From contig NZ_AZCP01000001.1 of assembly GCF_001433855.1 (NCBI RefSeq), positions 561,187-625,186 on the forward strand: a stretch of DNA of 64,000 nt. The letters run 5' to 3'. Made by a program: the position numbers and the translations under genes. Source of the stretch: Levilactobacillus brevis ATCC 14869 = DSM 20054 (GTDB lineage: Bacteria > Bacillota > Bacilli > Lactobacillales > Lactobacillaceae). Shown one piece after another: positions 53,066 to 63,246 of this stretch. The notes beneath the pieces are model-generated. The model was not told the origin of the DNA. It searched no databases and saw nothing but the letters and a program-made list of their open reading frames with translations. Each line of letters begins with the position of its first letter. The stretch's first letter is position 1.

Positions 53066-53094
53066 ATTAAACACTCGTAACGCGAGCTTGTCAA
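53066..53094 (-). promoter_or_regulatory. SigmaA promoter of thrS
   Basis: TTGACA, 17 bases, TTTAAT on the minus strand, just after the dnaI stop codon. Confidence 0.85.
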
Positions 53095-53107
53095 GCATGA
53101 CCCTAAA

Positions 53108-54034
53108 TTATTGTGGTCGACGATTGACCCCAACCATCGTAACTTCCCGGGCTAAAAACCGAATTCGTTGCATCAATCGTTGTGCTTTCAACGGCTCATC
53201 GTCGCCCCGAGTCGAGATTCGCAAATGTTCCTTTTCCAGTTGGGCCATTGAAAAGTTCGAACTGAAAAATGTGGGAAGTTCCTCTTGCATACGATATTCG
53301 AGAATCACACCCAACACATCATCACGTACCCAAGCAGACATGGCATCCGCACCAATATCGTCAATCATCAGAACTTTAGCCTTTTTCAGTGCATCCAGCT
53401 TTTCTGCCACCCCATTTTGGGCAATCGCATTTTTCATTTCAACGGCAAAACTAGGAAAATGAACCAGAGTCGTTGAAAACCCATCGGCGGCTAACTGATT
53501 GGCCACAGCCGCCAGCAAGTATGTTTTTCCAACACCAAAGCTCCCTGACAAATATAGAGCTTGATGACGGCGTTTGGGACTAGCCTCATAGGCATCAATG
53601 AAATCCAGAGCAGCCATCAGGGCCTCTGCCCGATCCGAGTCCTGATCGAACGCCTTCAATGTCGCCTCACGAATGCTTTTGGGCATAGCAATTGATTTGA
53701 CCCGCTGTCGCAATCGTTGCTCAGCTTGTTTCTCCTGTGTTTCTGCAGTTGGCACATAAGCTACGTCAATCAAGTGATTGGACACAACCAATTGTGGCTC
53801 GTAACCAGTGGCAAACGTCGCACCGCCCTTAGCCAATTTTTCCCGTTCAGAAACAAACTCATAAAGCTTAGCTGCTGAACGGGTCAAAACATCATCCGCC
53901 AGTTCTGCCTGATGGGCCTCATAAAATTGTCGCACTAACGGATCATCATAGACTTTAGCCATCAGCTGGCGATAATTATCATTAAGGTGCTGCTGACTCA
54001 TCAATTGCTGCATCGTCTTACCTAAATCTTCCAT
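53108..54034 (-). CDS. dnaI: Primosomal helicase loader DnaI
   Basis: A 308-residue AAA+ ATPase that loads the replicative helicase. Walker A is SGSFGVGKTYLLAA and Walker B VLMIDDIGADAMSAW; sensor 1 is SSNFSM. The N-terminal part (residues 1-100) is the helicase-binding domain; its zinc-binding cysteines seen in Bacillus DnaI are not obvious. It follows dnaB by three bases. Confidence 0.95.
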   Translation of the reverse strand: MEDLGKTMQQLMSQQHLNDNYRQLMAKVYDDPLVRQFYEAHQAELADDVLTRSAAKLYEFVSEREKLAKGGATFATGYEPQLVVSNHLIDVAYVPTAETQEKQAEQRLRQRVKSIAMPKSIREATLKAFDQDSDRAEALMAALDFIDAYEASPKRRHQALYLSGSFGVGKTYLLAAVANQLAADGFSTTLVHFPSFAVEMKNAIAQNGVAEKLDALKKAKVLMIDDIGADAMSAWVRDDVLGVILEYRMQEELPTFFSSNFSMAQLEKEHLRISTRGDDEPLKAQRLMQRIRFLAREVTMVGVNRRPQ

Positions 54035-54037
54035 CGG

Positions 54038-55408
54038 TTAGTCCTCCTTTCCTGTTGACGGCCGATCTTGCAATTTAGCAATTCGGTCTTGTAATTGTTT
54101 TTGTTTTTCTGCTGACAGCTTCGTCCGTGAGGCCTGCTGATTGGTTGTCGATGTCTTTGCCCACTCTGGTAACGTCTCCTTGACCGTCGCTGATTGCCGG
54201 GCTCGTGACCGGCGAGGCTGCTTAGCTGCCTGCTGACGCTCCCGGATTTTTTGGATAGCCTGCTCCGGAGTCGTGATTTTAGCCTTGCTCCAGTCATTAG
54301 CAATAGTGTCTAACAGATTCTTATTCAGGGTTGGTCGATCCTCATCAACCAAGACGTGATAGACCATCAGATTTAAAACGGCTTCTGGAAATAATTGTCG
54401 ACTCACTAAATCACGAACAATTCGCTGTTCACCGTCCGTTACAAAGCCGCCACTCTTTTGTTTAATGGCCTGTAAGAAAACAGCCGGTGCCGTATTAGCT
54501 GCCACTTTAATCAAGGCCTGTTCGGCCGAATTAACCGACTGATTAGTTGGCGTCGTTGCTGTCTTCTGCGGTTGCGCTACCGTTTTCGCTGATTGCGGTC
54601 GCCCAAAGTTTTGGGCAATGATCCGTTTAAACGTTTCGGCATTGAATTGATTAGTAGCCAGATCAGTTGCTTCGCCAATATAGCGGGCCATCGTCACTTC
54701 ATCCAAACCATAGGTGGCATGCTCCGTTAATAATAACTGACGCTCACTTCGCAAGGCCCGCGTATCAATAAATGAATGCTCTAAAATTTCTCCTAGTAAT
54801 TTAAAATCAAAGTCCGCTGGTGCCGCCTGCAATGCCGGTGCCGTCGCTTGTGTTTCAGCATCTAGGCGCTGACGACCTGCTGTTATCGCTGTTGGTAGTT
54901 CCGCGAGCTCCTGACCATCCACATGAAAGACTTCTAAAAAGTTCTTCGTAATGTTTTCTTCATCAGTTGACCGTTCAGTGGTCGACGTATTGACACTGAC
55001 CAGTGATTGATAAAGATCCTCACCCACAACCCCCAACAGTTGAACGCTTAAGAGGTCGTCTTTAAAAAAGGCTGCGGGGAGTAACGGTGCGTGCAAATCA
55101 TAATTAAAACTCGTCAAATCATCTTTGGTGGACACCGTCGTGGTTAATAGTCCGGTTGCTTCTAACCGTAAACGCGCGTCATATAGGTGTGCCAAATCCA
55201 TCCCCAATATCGCCAACAATGTCGCGTGCCGGTGATACTGTCCCGTCTTGGGTAGCCAAAAAAGGGCCGAGTAGAGCCCCGCGGCACTCGGTCCGATGAT
55301 CGGCTGATACAGCTGCGTTAGCGTTTGCCAACTCTGATCGGTCAGCCGGTCGGCCAATCGAACCAAAAAACTGGTCTTTGGCTGCAATTGGTGCCAGGAA
55401 TCCTCCAT
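54038..55408 (-). CDS. dnaB: Replication initiation and membrane attachment protein DnaB
   Basis: A 456-residue Firmicute DnaB (not the helicase). N-terminal winged-helix (SWQTLTQLYQPIIGPSAAGLYSALF) and the C-terminal DnaD/DnaB-type helical domain (LNLMVYHVLVDEDRPTLNKNLLDTIANDWSKAKITTPEQAIQKI). With DnaD and DnaI it loads the helicase at oriC and restart sites. The C-terminus is glutamine- and arginine-rich. Order nrdR-dnaB-dnaI is conserved in Bacilli. Confidence 0.95.
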   Translation of the reverse strand: MEDSWHQLQPKTSFLVRLADRLTDQSWQTLTQLYQPIIGPSAAGLYSALFWLPKTGQYHRHATLLAILGMDLAHLYDARLRLEATGLLTTTVSTKDDLTSFNYDLHAPLLPAAFFKDDLLSVQLLGVVGEDLYQSLVSVNTSTTERSTDEENITKNFLEVFHVDGQELAELPTAITAGRQRLDAETQATAPALQAAPADFDFKLLGEILEHSFIDTRALRSERQLLLTEHATYGLDEVTMARYIGEATDLATNQFNAETFKRIIAQNFGRPQSAKTVAQPQKTATTPTNQSVNSAEQALIKVAANTAPAVFLQAIKQKSGGFVTDGEQRIVRDLVSRQLFPEAVLNLMVYHVLVDEDRPTLNKNLLDTIANDWSKAKITTPEQAIQKIRERQQAAKQPRRSRARQSATVKETLPEWAKTSTTNQQASRTKLSAEKQKQLQDRIAKLQDRPSTGKED

Positions 55409-55411
55409 GCC

Positions 55412-55912
55412 TTACTTCGCCTCGCTTTTCCCATTTGTTTCTTTTTTGGCTTTCAATTTATCTTTATCAAGCATATCTTTTAATTCATTGAAGAAAACAC
55501 CGGTATCCTTAAACTGCCGGTAGACACTGGCAAAACGGATATAAGCGATCTCATCAACATCGACTAATCGATTCATCACATATTCACCAATCAGTTGGCT
55601 AGAGATTTCACTAACACCTAGCGCCCTAATCTTATTCTCAACTTCATCAACAATCTGCGTCATGACATCCATCCCCACCGGTCGTTTCTCGGCAGAGCGA
55701 ATAATACCACGCAGAACTTTTTCACGATTGAATTCTTCACGCGTTCCGTTCTTCTTAATTACTAACAGCGGTGTGACTTCAACTCGCTCAAACGTCGTGA
55801 ACCGAAAGCCGCAGCTCTCACACTCACGACGACGGCGAATAACACGACCGTCGTCTGTGGGCCGACTGTCCACGACCCGCGATCCATTATGATGACAGTG
55901 TGGACACTGCAT
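55412..55912 (-). CDS. nrdR: Ribonucleotide reductase repressor NrdR
   Basis: A 166-residue regulator. An N-terminal zinc ribbon ([29 protein letters not shown]) binds NrdR boxes and an ATP-cone ([22 protein letters not shown]) senses ATP and dATP. Its start is one base into the coaE stop. No nrd genes are in the window. Confidence 0.97.
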   Translation of the reverse strand: MQCPHCHHNGSRVVDSRPTDDGRVIRRRRECESCGFRFTTFERVEVTPLLVIKKNGTREEFNREKVLRGIIRSAEKRPVGMDVMTQIVDEVENKIRALGVSEISSQLIGEYVMNRLVDVDEIAYIRFASVYRQFKDTGVFFNELKDMLDKDKLKAKKETNGKSEAK

Positions 55913-56541
55913 TACTGGTCACCTCGTTTTAAATGGTTACTTGTTCCAAAGTTATTCATGTCAAGCCATTTTACCACTTGTTGCCGTGTTTCGGCAATTG
56001 TCCGTCCATTATCAATCACCACATCAGCCTGTGCGATCTTTTGGTCGATTGGCCATTGCCGATCAATCCGATTTTGCGCATCGCTAGCCGATAAGTTATC
56101 CCGCGCCATTAACCGGGCCTTTTGTGTCGGCGCATCTGTTGCAACAACCATAATCCGATCAACCAAGGTCGTCGCATAGCCAGCTTCAAATAGCGTTGGT
56201 GCATCAATAACCACGACTGGAACGGCTTGCTGACGGTAATTCGCGACTTGTCGGCTAATTTCAGCACGAATTAACGGTGTTGTAATCGCTTCTAAACGCT
56301 TAAGCTCGGCCGGTCGCGAAAAGACCCATTGGCCCAACTTCTTGCGATCTAGCTGACCATCCCGTAAATAATCTGCCCCAAAAGTCGTTACAACTTGTTT
56401 AAGCCCCGCGGTTCCCGGTGCAACAACTTGTCGCGCAATCTGGTCGGCGTCAATCACCGGTACCCCGGCTGCGCGTAACCACGCGCTAACCGTCGACTTC
56501 CCCGTGGCAATGCCGCCCGTTAATCCCCATACCTCAGTCAT
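55912..56541 (-). CDS. coaE: Dephospho-CoA kinase
   Basis: The last step of CoA synthesis. The P-loop is [17 protein letters not shown] and the [14 protein letters not shown] motif and [13 protein letters not shown] region are conserved. 209 residues. It overlaps mutM by eight bases. Confidence 0.96.
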   Translation of the reverse strand: MTEVWGLTGGIATGKSTVSAWLRAAGVPVIDADQIARQVVAPGTAGLKQVVTTFGADYLRDGQLDRKKLGQWVFSRPAELKRLEAITTPLIRAEISRQVANYRQQAVPVVVIDAPTLFEAGYATTLVDRIMVVATDAPTQKARLMARDNLSASDAQNRIDRQWPIDQKIAQADVVIDNGRTIAETRQQVVKWLDMNNFGTSNHLKRGDQ

Positions 56542-57394
56542 GAATCAACGCCGCCTTTGCTTCTGGTGGTAATGGCTGGCAGTGCGGGCAGAAATGCGTG
56601 CCACGCTGGGCCACCTTAATCTTAACCAATTCTGTTCCACACCGTTCGCACGGTTCACCTTCTCGGCCATAGACATGCAACTGATTTTGAAACTGACCAG
56701 CCTCACCAAACGCTGTCGAAAATGAATGGACTGTCGTGCCATGCCCTCCAATGGCTAAAGCCATCTCATCAATAATATTTTGGCGTAGCTCCGACAATTG
56801 AGACGGCGTTAACGTATCTACTGGCGTTAATGGATTAATCTTAGATAACCACAGGACCTCGTCTGCATAGATATTCCCCAATCCAGCAATTCGCGTCTGA
56901 TCTAATAAGAAAGGCTTCACCACTTTATGTGACTTACCAAAGATTTTGACCATATACGCTAACGTTAAGGTCTCCGCCGTTGGTTCCGGTCCCAATTTGC
57001 CCAATGAGGGGGCCAGCGTTGTTTCTTCGCCCGTCGGCACTAATTGCATTCGGCCAAACTTCCGGGTATCGGTATAACGCAACTCCCGATTATCAGTTAA
57101 ATGAAAGATCACATGCGTATGCTTGGAAACGGGGCTACCTTCTGGCTGGACGTCATACTTTCCTTCCATACGCAAGTGTGACACCATCGTTAAGTCACCA
57201 CTAAATCGGAATAACAGGTATTTTCCTCGCCGATCAATCCGCTCAATTTTCCGGCTGATTAATTCCGCGGTAAAGACATCCGCATCAGGTGTGACCATTT
57301 TTGGATAACGAACCTCAACGTGAGCAATAGTGGCCCCTTGAACCAATCGCGTCAACCCGCGTCGAACCGTTTCAACTTCAGGTAATTCTGGCAT
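56534..57394 (-). CDS. mutM: Formamidopyrimidine-DNA glycosylase
   Basis: A 286-residue Fpg that removes 8-oxoguanine and nicks the strand. The N-terminal catalytic PELPEVETVRRGL, the RRGKYLLF lysine, the H2TH helices (GLGNIYADEVLW) and the zinc finger CERC..CPHC are all intact. It lies between polA and coaE, as in other lactic bacteria. Confidence 0.97.
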   Translation of the reverse strand: MPELPEVETVRRGLTRLVQGATIAHVEVRYPKMVTPDADVFTAELISRKIERIDRRGKYLLFRFSGDLTMVSHLRMEGKYDVQPEGSPVSKHTHVIFHLTDNRELRYTDTRKFGRMQLVPTGEETTLAPSLGKLGPEPTAETLTLAYMVKIFGKSHKVVKPFLLDQTRIAGLGNIYADEVLWLSKINPLTPVDTLTPSQLSELRQNIIDEMALAIGGHGTTVHSFSTAFGEAGQFQNQLHVYGREGEPCERCGTELVKIKVAQRGTHFCPHCQPLPPEAKAALIHD

Positions 57395-57416
57395 CCCTGT
57401 TCTCTCCTCCTACCAC

Positions 57417-60077
57417 TTACTTAGCATCATACCAAGTTGGTCCATAGTGACTCTCAACCTTCAACGGAATTTCTAGCTCAATGGCCGAATCCATCACACT
57501 CGGAACCAGATTTGCCAAGGTGTCAATCTCACTTGCGGGGGCTTCAAAGATCAGTTCATCATGAACCTGCAGTAGCATTGTGGCCTGCATGTCCTTTAGT
57601 GCCTGTTCCATTCGAATCATGGCAATTTTGATAATATCTGCCGCGCTCCCCTGGATTGGTGTATTCATCGCTGTCCGCTCAGCAAATGACCGCTGATTGA
57701 AGTTACGTGAGTTGATGTCTGGCAAATACCGCCGCCGATGAGCAATCGTTTCGACATATCCCAATTCATGAGCCTGTTGGACCATCCGCTCTGTGTAGGC
57801 CTTAACCCCCGGATACTCCTCAAAGTACGTATCGATAAAAGCCTTAGCCTGTTTGCGAGAAATGCCGATATTTTGTGACAAGCCAAAGTCACTGATTCCA
57901 TAAACAATCCCAAAGTTAACCGCCTTGGCCTGTCGCCGGATATTCGGGGTAACTTCTTCGTCAGGCCCCATCTTGAAAATTCGTCGCGCCGTCGCCGCAT
58001 GAATATCCTGTCCCTCACGAAAGGCTTCTTGCATTTGCTTATCATGACTCATATGAGCTAACACGCGCAGTTCAATTTGTGAGTAGTCAGATGAAAAGAT
58101 TTCCCAGTCTGGATGACTTGGTACAAAGGCTTTACGAATCGCTCGTCCTTCTTCGTTACGGACCGGAATATTTTGCAAGTTTGGATCAACCGAAGATAAT
58201 CGACCGGTTTGAGTTAACGTCTGCAAATAACGTGTATGCACTTTTTGGTCGTCCGGATGAATGACCTTTAATAAGCCTTCAACGTAGGTCGACTGAATCT
58301 TGGCAATCTTACGATACTTCAAGATATTCTCAGCAATCGGTGCTTCAGCAGCTAACTTCTCAAGCACTCCTACTGCCGTTGAGTACCCGGTCTTTGTCTT
58401 CTTGATTACGGGTAGACCCATCTTTTCAAATAAAATATGACTTAATTGCTTGGGTGAACCAATGTTAAACTCTTCGCCCGCCTCGTTATAAATAGTCTGT
58501 TCGATCTCCGCCAACTGTTCGGTGAACTTGCTGCCCATAGCCTCTAATTCACTGGCCTCAACCGTAATACCAGCTACTTCCATTCGTGCCAACACAAATG
58601 CCATTGGCAACTCAATATCACGGTAAAGATCTGTTTGCTCATTGTCAGCAAGATCTTTAAAAATCTGTGGTCGAAGTTGTTCAATGGCCCGGGCTTTACG
58701 GGCTAAATGACTAAAGAACACGTCATCATCATCTGGGATTGCCGCCTTGGCGCCTTTACCATAAACATCTTCGTCGGTTGCGACCTGATGGTACCCGTGT
58801 TCCATGGCAAGTCGACCTAAATCATTGCTGTTGTCATACGTATTTAACAAGTATGACCCCAGCAACAAATCACAATCCACACCCGTTAAAGTCACGGCTA
58901 AGCGTTGCAACGCAACAAACGTTCGTTTCGCATCAAAGACTTGTTTGGCAATGTCCGCATTTTCCAATAGGCCTTTTAAGGGGGCTTGCTGAAGGAGTGC
59001 CGTGTCGCGACTCACCCACCATTGATCGTTATGCCCAATCACAAAACCAGCTAACTCAGCTGTATGATAATTGTCATCAAGCATCTCTAGATAAAATTCA
59101 CAGCCATCGGTAAAAGATGGCAATTCAGTCACATTGTCTGCCGTCAAAACAGTATAAGTGACTTCTTCTAACCCTGGTGTTGCCGTGGGAGCCTCACCAT
59201 CAATGCTCATCTTACTTAGAAATTGATTAAAGTTCATCTTTTGATAAAACGGCACCAGTTGATCATAGTCGTCGCCCTTGTAAACCAATTCAGAAACTGT
59301 TTTTTTGACTGGTGCATCGCGCTTGATGGTCGCTAATTGTTTAGCTAGCAGCGCTTGGTCGTGATCTGCAATCAAATGCTCTTTTAATTTCTTAGCTGTG
59401 ATGTCAGCCAAATGATCGTAGATACCATCGATACTGCCGTAGGTGCTAACCAATTCAACTGCTCGCTTAGGCCCAACCCCTGTCACTCCGGGATAATTAT
59501 CGGAATTGTCGCCTTGAAGGCCCTTAATATCAATAATCTGAGCCGGCGTAACCCCCATTTTTTCTTTTACATAGGCGGGCGTGTAATGTTCAATTTCGCT
59601 AACCCCTTTTTTAGAAATTGAAACTGTCGTATGATCATCAGCCAACTGGGTCAAATCCCGGTCACCCGTCACAATAGTCGTGGTAAATCCCTGTTCCTCC
59701 GCCTGTTTAGCCAAGGTACCGATGATATCATCAGCTTCATAATTGGCTAACTCATAAGTTTGAATCCCACGTGCCGCCAAAAGCTCTTTCACGTACGGGA
59801 ATTGTTCGGAAAGTTCCGGTGCCGTCTTTGCCCGGCCACCTTTATAATTGTCATACATTTTAGTCCGAAAAGTTGTTTTACCAGCATCAAAAGCCACTAA
59901 AGCATGGGTTGGTTGTACCACCTTTAACATCGTTTCCAACATGGTATTGAACCCGTAAATAGCGTTCGTATGCAGTCCTTCGCTATTGGTAAACTTTCCC
60001 AATGCGGTATATAACGCGAAAAAGGCCTTAAAAGTCACACTGTTTCCATCAATCAATAATAAACGTTTTTCCGCCAT
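57417..60077 (-). CDS. polA: DNA polymerase I
   Basis: An 886-residue Pol I. The 5' nuclease domain (residues 1-300) shows LIDGNSVTFKAFFAL and YEADDIIGTLA with GVTGVGPKRA. The middle 3'-5' exonuclease fold is present, but the Asp/Glu catalytic motif at its start reads FYLEMLDDN and later motifs are not conserved, so proofreading is probably absent, as in Bacillus and Taq. The polymerase domain has motif A DYSQIELRVLAH, motif B RRQAKAVNFGIVYG and motif C QVHDELIFE. Gene order polA-mutM-coaE-nrdR-dnaB-dnaI forms one replication and repair transcript. Confidence 0.97.
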   Translation of the reverse strand: MAEKRLLLIDGNSVTFKAFFALYTALGKFTNSEGLHTNAIYGFNTMLETMLKVVQPTHALVAFDAGKTTFRTKMYDNYKGGRAKTAPELSEQFPYVKELLAARGIQTYELANYEADDIIGTLAKQAEEQGFTTTIVTGDRDLTQLADDHTTVSISKKGVSEIEHYTPAYVKEKMGVTPAQIIDIKGLQGDNSDNYPGVTGVGPKRAVELVSTYGSIDGIYDHLADITAKKLKEHLIADHDQALLAKQLATIKRDAPVKKTVSELVYKGDDYDQLVPFYQKMNFNQFLSKMSIDGEAPTATPGLEEVTYTVLTADNVTELPSFTDGCEFYLEMLDDNYHTAELAGFVIGHNDQWWVSRDTALLQQAPLKGLLENADIAKQVFDAKRTFVALQRLAVTLTGVDCDLLLGSYLLNTYDNSNDLGRLAMEHGYHQVATDEDVYGKGAKAAIPDDDDVFFSHLARKARAIEQLRPQIFKDLADNEQTDLYRDIELPMAFVLARMEVAGITVEASELEAMGSKFTEQLAEIEQTIYNEAGEEFNIGSPKQLSHILFEKMGLPVIKKTKTGYSTAVGVLEKLAAEAPIAENILKYRKIAKIQSTYVEGLLKVIHPDDQKVHTRYLQTLTQTGRLSSVDPNLQNIPVRNEEGRAIRKAFVPSHPDWEIFSSDYSQIELRVLAHMSHDKQMQEAFREGQDIHAATARRIFKMGPDEEVTPNIRRQAKAVNFGIVYGISDFGLSQNIGISRKQAKAFIDTYFEEYPGVKAYTERMVQQAHELGYVETIAHRRRYLPDINSRNFNQRSFAERTAMNTPIQGSAADIIKIAMIRMEQALKDMQATMLLQVHDELIFEAPASEIDTLANLVPSVMDSAIELEIPLKVESHYGPTWYDAK

Positions 60078-60294
60078 GTTTCGCTCCTTTCGAACACAGC
60101 TAGCTGTATTCGAGTATTCTGTTTCTATTTTACCAAAGAAACTGGAAAATCCGAAATAGTAAATCGCTAATTGCTCAATTATTCCGTTTTTCTACGATTG
60201 ATTAGTCTACAAGAATATCAGAACCCCTTTCGGCCTTGTTCGCTATTTATCTATAAATAAACCGATTTACCGTTATTGTAATTTATATTAAAAT

Positions 60295-60342
60295 AAAAAA
60301 CGAACTATTTTTAACTTTAAAATCAATTTATTTCGTGTTATT
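60295..60342. promoter_or_regulatory. Possible inverted PurR boxes upstream of guaD
   Basis: AAAAAACGAACTATTT and, in reverse, AACACGAAATAAATT flank a 27-base gap. PurR boxes of lactic bacteria and Bacillus contain such CGAA cores in A/T-rich DNA, often as inverted pairs. The match is partial. The rest of the 313-base region before guaD is A/T-rich and I see no purine riboswitch fold. Confidence 0.3.
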
Positions 60343-60390
60343 CTATTTTTATCCAAAGAGAAAGCGAGTTGAGTTGTCATCACTATCCAG

Positions 60391-61737
60391 ATGGTTTTTC
60401 AAGGCGCCAGCTTTTCACCTCAAGATGCCTACCACGTTCATTTCGAGTCTAATGCGCTACTAACCGTGGACCATACCGGTCTAATCGACCGCTTAATTCG
60501 TCCGAGTGACGCCGATTACACCTCTGTTCGACAAGCAGCCCAGGCGGCTGATATTTTACAAATTTTACCCGCCCATACGTATTTACTGCCCGGATTTATC
60601 GACCTACACGTGCATGCCCCACAATGGCCACAAGCAGGATTAGCGCTCGACCGTCCACTAAATGACTGGCTAAATACCTATACCTTTCCGCTTGAAGCCC
60701 GGTACGCCGATTCGCAATTTGCTCATCGTGTTTACCAACACCTCATCCCCGAGCTGTTAGCTAATGGCACCACAACTGCCCTGTACTTTGGAACCATTCA
60801 CCACGATGCCAATCTCGAACTCGCTCGTGCCTGCGCAGACTATGGTCAACGCGGTTATATTGGCCAAGTTGTGATGGACAATCCCGATCAAACCCCTGCG
60901 ACTTATCGGACCCCATCGGCGACGGATGCCATTAACGGAACCGAGAAGTTTGTCATGGCAGTTCAGGCCTTAGCCAAACAACGACATGCAGCGGTGACAC
61001 CTGTGATTACCCCCCGGTTTGTCCCTAGTTGCACCCCAGCGGCCTTAACCGGCCTGGGTCAACTCGCACAACGCTATAATCTGCCCATTCAGTCACACTG
61101 TAGTGAAAGTACTTGGGAAGATCAATACGCTCAAGACCACTTCCACCGCCGTGACGCCGAAGTTCTCGATCACTTTGGGTTACTAACCTCACGATCCGTC
61201 ATGGCTCACGGTACCCAGCTATCAACTCGTGACCTTGACTTGTTCCACCAACGACAAACTGCCGTAGCCCATTGCCCGATTTCCAATGCTTATTTTGGAA
61301 ATGCCGTCTTTCCGGTAAATCAGGCGCTACATCGTGACGTTAAAGTTGGCCTAGGCAGCGACTTGTCCGGTGGGTTCACACCTAGTCTTTATCGCAACTT
61401 ACAGCAAGCCGTTATGGCATCGCAGATGCGCCAAGATGGCGTCGATGCCTCCCAGATTGCTGACAAACGCGGTGTTAAAGACAGTCGTATTTCAGCCACA
61501 ACCGCGTTTTATTTAGCCACCAAGGGTGGTGCTACCAGTTTACACCTGAAAGCTGGTCAGTTAATTCCCAGCTATACCGCCGATTTTCAAGTTGTTCACG
61601 ACCGCTATGCTACCTTAATGCCAAATGATGCTGGCAGTATCTTTGAACGTCTGATGTATCATACAACCCCCGCTGACATCCAAGCCGTCTATGTTCGTGG
61701 TCAACGGGTTCATCATCTAAAAGGAGACCACAATTAA
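60391..61737 (+). CDS. guaD: Guanine deaminase
   Basis: A 448-residue amidohydrolase that turns guanine into xanthine and ammonia. The metal ligands are visible: DLHVHAPQWPQAG (HxH), the substrate loop FVPSCTPAAL, SHCSESTWE and GLGSDLSGG; RFAHRVYQ-type helices and LLPGFIDLHVHAP match the family. No good ribosome binding site precedes the ATG; AGAGAAAGCGAG is too far. Its stop overlaps the ATG of the permease gene (TAATG), so uptake and deamination are coupled. Confidence 0.93.
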   Translation: MVFQGASFSPQDAYHVHFESNALLTVDHTGLIDRLIRPSDADYTSVRQAAQAADILQILPAHTYLLPGFIDLHVHAPQWPQAGLALDRPLNDWLNTYTFPLEARYADSQFAHRVYQHLIPELLANGTTTALYFGTIHHDANLELARACADYGQRGYIGQVVMDNPDQTPATYRTPSATDAINGTEKFVMAVQALAKQRHAAVTPVITPRFVPSCTPAALTGLGQLAQRYNLPIQSHCSESTWEDQYAQDHFHRRDAEVLDHFGLLTSRSVMAHGTQLSTRDLDLFHQRQTAVAHCPISNAYFGNAVFPVNQALHRDVKVGLGSDLSGGFTPSLYRNLQQAVMASQMRQDGVDASQIADKRGVKDSRISATTAFYLATKGGATSLHLKAGQLIPSYTADFQVVHDRYATLMPNDAGSIFERLMYHTTPADIQAVYVRGQRVHHLKGDHN

Positions 61738-63086
61738 TGAAAACTTCTAATCGTTTACTCGTTGGACCAGACGACGCCGTTAACCCCCGGACTGCCGGAT
61801 TTTTAGGCCTGCAACATGTCCTCGCTATGGACGTTTACGTGCCACCCATCATTCTGGCTGGTTTACTAGCGATGTCAGCAGCCCAACAAATGAGCCTATT
61901 ACAGGCCACCTTTCTCGCTGCTGGGATCGGAACCATCATTCAGACCTGTTGGTTCATGAAGATGCCCATCTCCCAAGGGCCGTCATTTGTCCCGCTGGGT
62001 GCTGCTGCCGGAATTGTTCTCGCTAGCGGTGGCGTCAATCATGGTGGTATGGGCACGTTGATTGGTGCCATGTTAGTCGGATCCCTCGTACTGATTGCAC
62101 TCGGTTTAACCGGTGTCTTTCACCGAATCATCGCTAAACTGGTACCGGCGATTGTCGGTGGAACTATCATCACCTGTGTTGGTTTGTCACTAATTCCTTC
62201 CGCATTGAATAGTAATATTTTTGAAGCCAGCGGTAATATCAATCAGAATATTATCTTAGCCAGCATCACGGCCGTCACACTCCTAGTTGCCATTTCAATT
62301 AGCATTCGGTTTCCTCGCGTTCAACGTCTCTTCCGAACCGGTGCCATTATCTTATCGTTACTGACGGGGACTTTGGTCGCCACTGCCATGGGCCGGTTCG
62401 ACTGGAAAACGGTCATTCAAGCACCCTGGTTCAGTTTTCCTCAAGGAACCGCGCTTAACTTTGGTATTACCTTCTCACCTTCGGCTATTATTACATTCAT
62501 CGTCATCTATGCCGTTTTGACAACGGAAACAACCGGTACCTGGTTTGCCATGGGTGCCGTTATCAACCATCAACTAACCAAAACCCAATGGAATCGCGGC
62601 CTCATTGGCGAAGGCTTAAGCTGCTTTGTTTCCTCCATCTTGGGCGCCACGCCAGTAACCGGATATTCAACCAATGCCGGCGTGATCTCAATTACTGGCG
62701 TGGCTAGTAAACGGGTCTTCATTGCAGCCGGTATCTGGTTCATGATTCTTGGCTTTTTCAGTAAGCTATCTGCCTTTCTAGCTGCTATCCCAGCTCCGGT
62801 CATCGGCGGAGTTTTCGCCATTATCTGTGTCACCATTATGTTAAATGGACTAAATGTCATTCGTCGCCTAGATTTAGGTGAAAGCAGTCTCTACGTCATC
62901 GGGCTCCCCATCGTCCTCACTTTAGCGTTGGTTCTATTACCTGCAACGGTGACGAAAGAATCACCCCAATTGGTGCAATACTTATTGGGCTCGCCAATTG
63001 CAGTAGCGGCAATCGCCGCCATCCTGCTCAATCTATGTATGCCATCTGACCAACAGCATTCGGCAGCACTGTCGTCACTTGACTAG
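61737..63086 (+). CDS. NCS2-family purine permease (xanthine/uracil type)
   Basis: A 449-residue transporter with about 13-14 membrane helices. The NAT/NCS2 signature region reads GEGLSCFVSSILGATPVTGYSTNAGVISITGVASKR, and QGPSFVPLGA lies in helix 3. The paired gene is guanine deaminase, so the likely substrate is guanine or xanthine rather than uracil, but this is inferred from context. AAAGGAGACCACAATTA precedes the ATG. Confidence 0.9.
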   Translation: MKTSNRLLVGPDDAVNPRTAGFLGLQHVLAMDVYVPPIILAGLLAMSAAQQMSLLQATFLAAGIGTIIQTCWFMKMPISQGPSFVPLGAAAGIVLASGGVNHGGMGTLIGAMLVGSLVLIALGLTGVFHRIIAKLVPAIVGGTIITCVGLSLIPSALNSNIFEASGNINQNIILASITAVTLLVAISISIRFPRVQRLFRTGAIILSLLTGTLVATAMGRFDWKTVIQAPWFSFPQGTALNFGITFSPSAIITFIVIYAVLTTETTGTWFAMGAVINHQLTKTQWNRGLIGEGLSCFVSSILGATPVTGYSTNAGVISITGVASKRVFIAAGIWFMILGFFSKLSAFLAAIPAPVIGGVFAIICVTIMLNGLNVIRRLDLGESSLYVIGLPIVLTLALVLLPATVTKESPQLVQYLLGSPIAVAAIAAILLNLCMPSDQQHSAALSSLD

Positions 63087-63122
63087 ATGGGCAACGTGTT
63101 TTAACAATTATCAGTATTAATG

Positions 63123-63160
63123 AGGAGGTTCGGCAGCAAGTCAGTTGCCGAACCTCCTTT
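63123..63160 (+). terminator. Rho-independent terminator after the permease gene
   Basis: GGAGGTTCGGCA pairs with TGCCGAACCTCC and is followed by TTTTAAT. Confidence 0.88.
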
Positions 63161-63183
63161 TAATAACACACTCTATTTTTCAA

Positions 63184-63224
63184 AAGAAAAAGCTCTGTCG
63201 AGCCATTACGGCTTAACAGAGCTT
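63184..63224 (-). terminator. Rho-independent terminator after the BI-1 gene
   Basis: AGCTCTGTTAAGCCG pairs with CGGCTCGACAGAGCT (with mismatches) and is followed by TTTTTC on the minus strand. Confidence 0.75.
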
Positions 63225-63246
63225 AGCTTAATCTATTTTATGAGTT

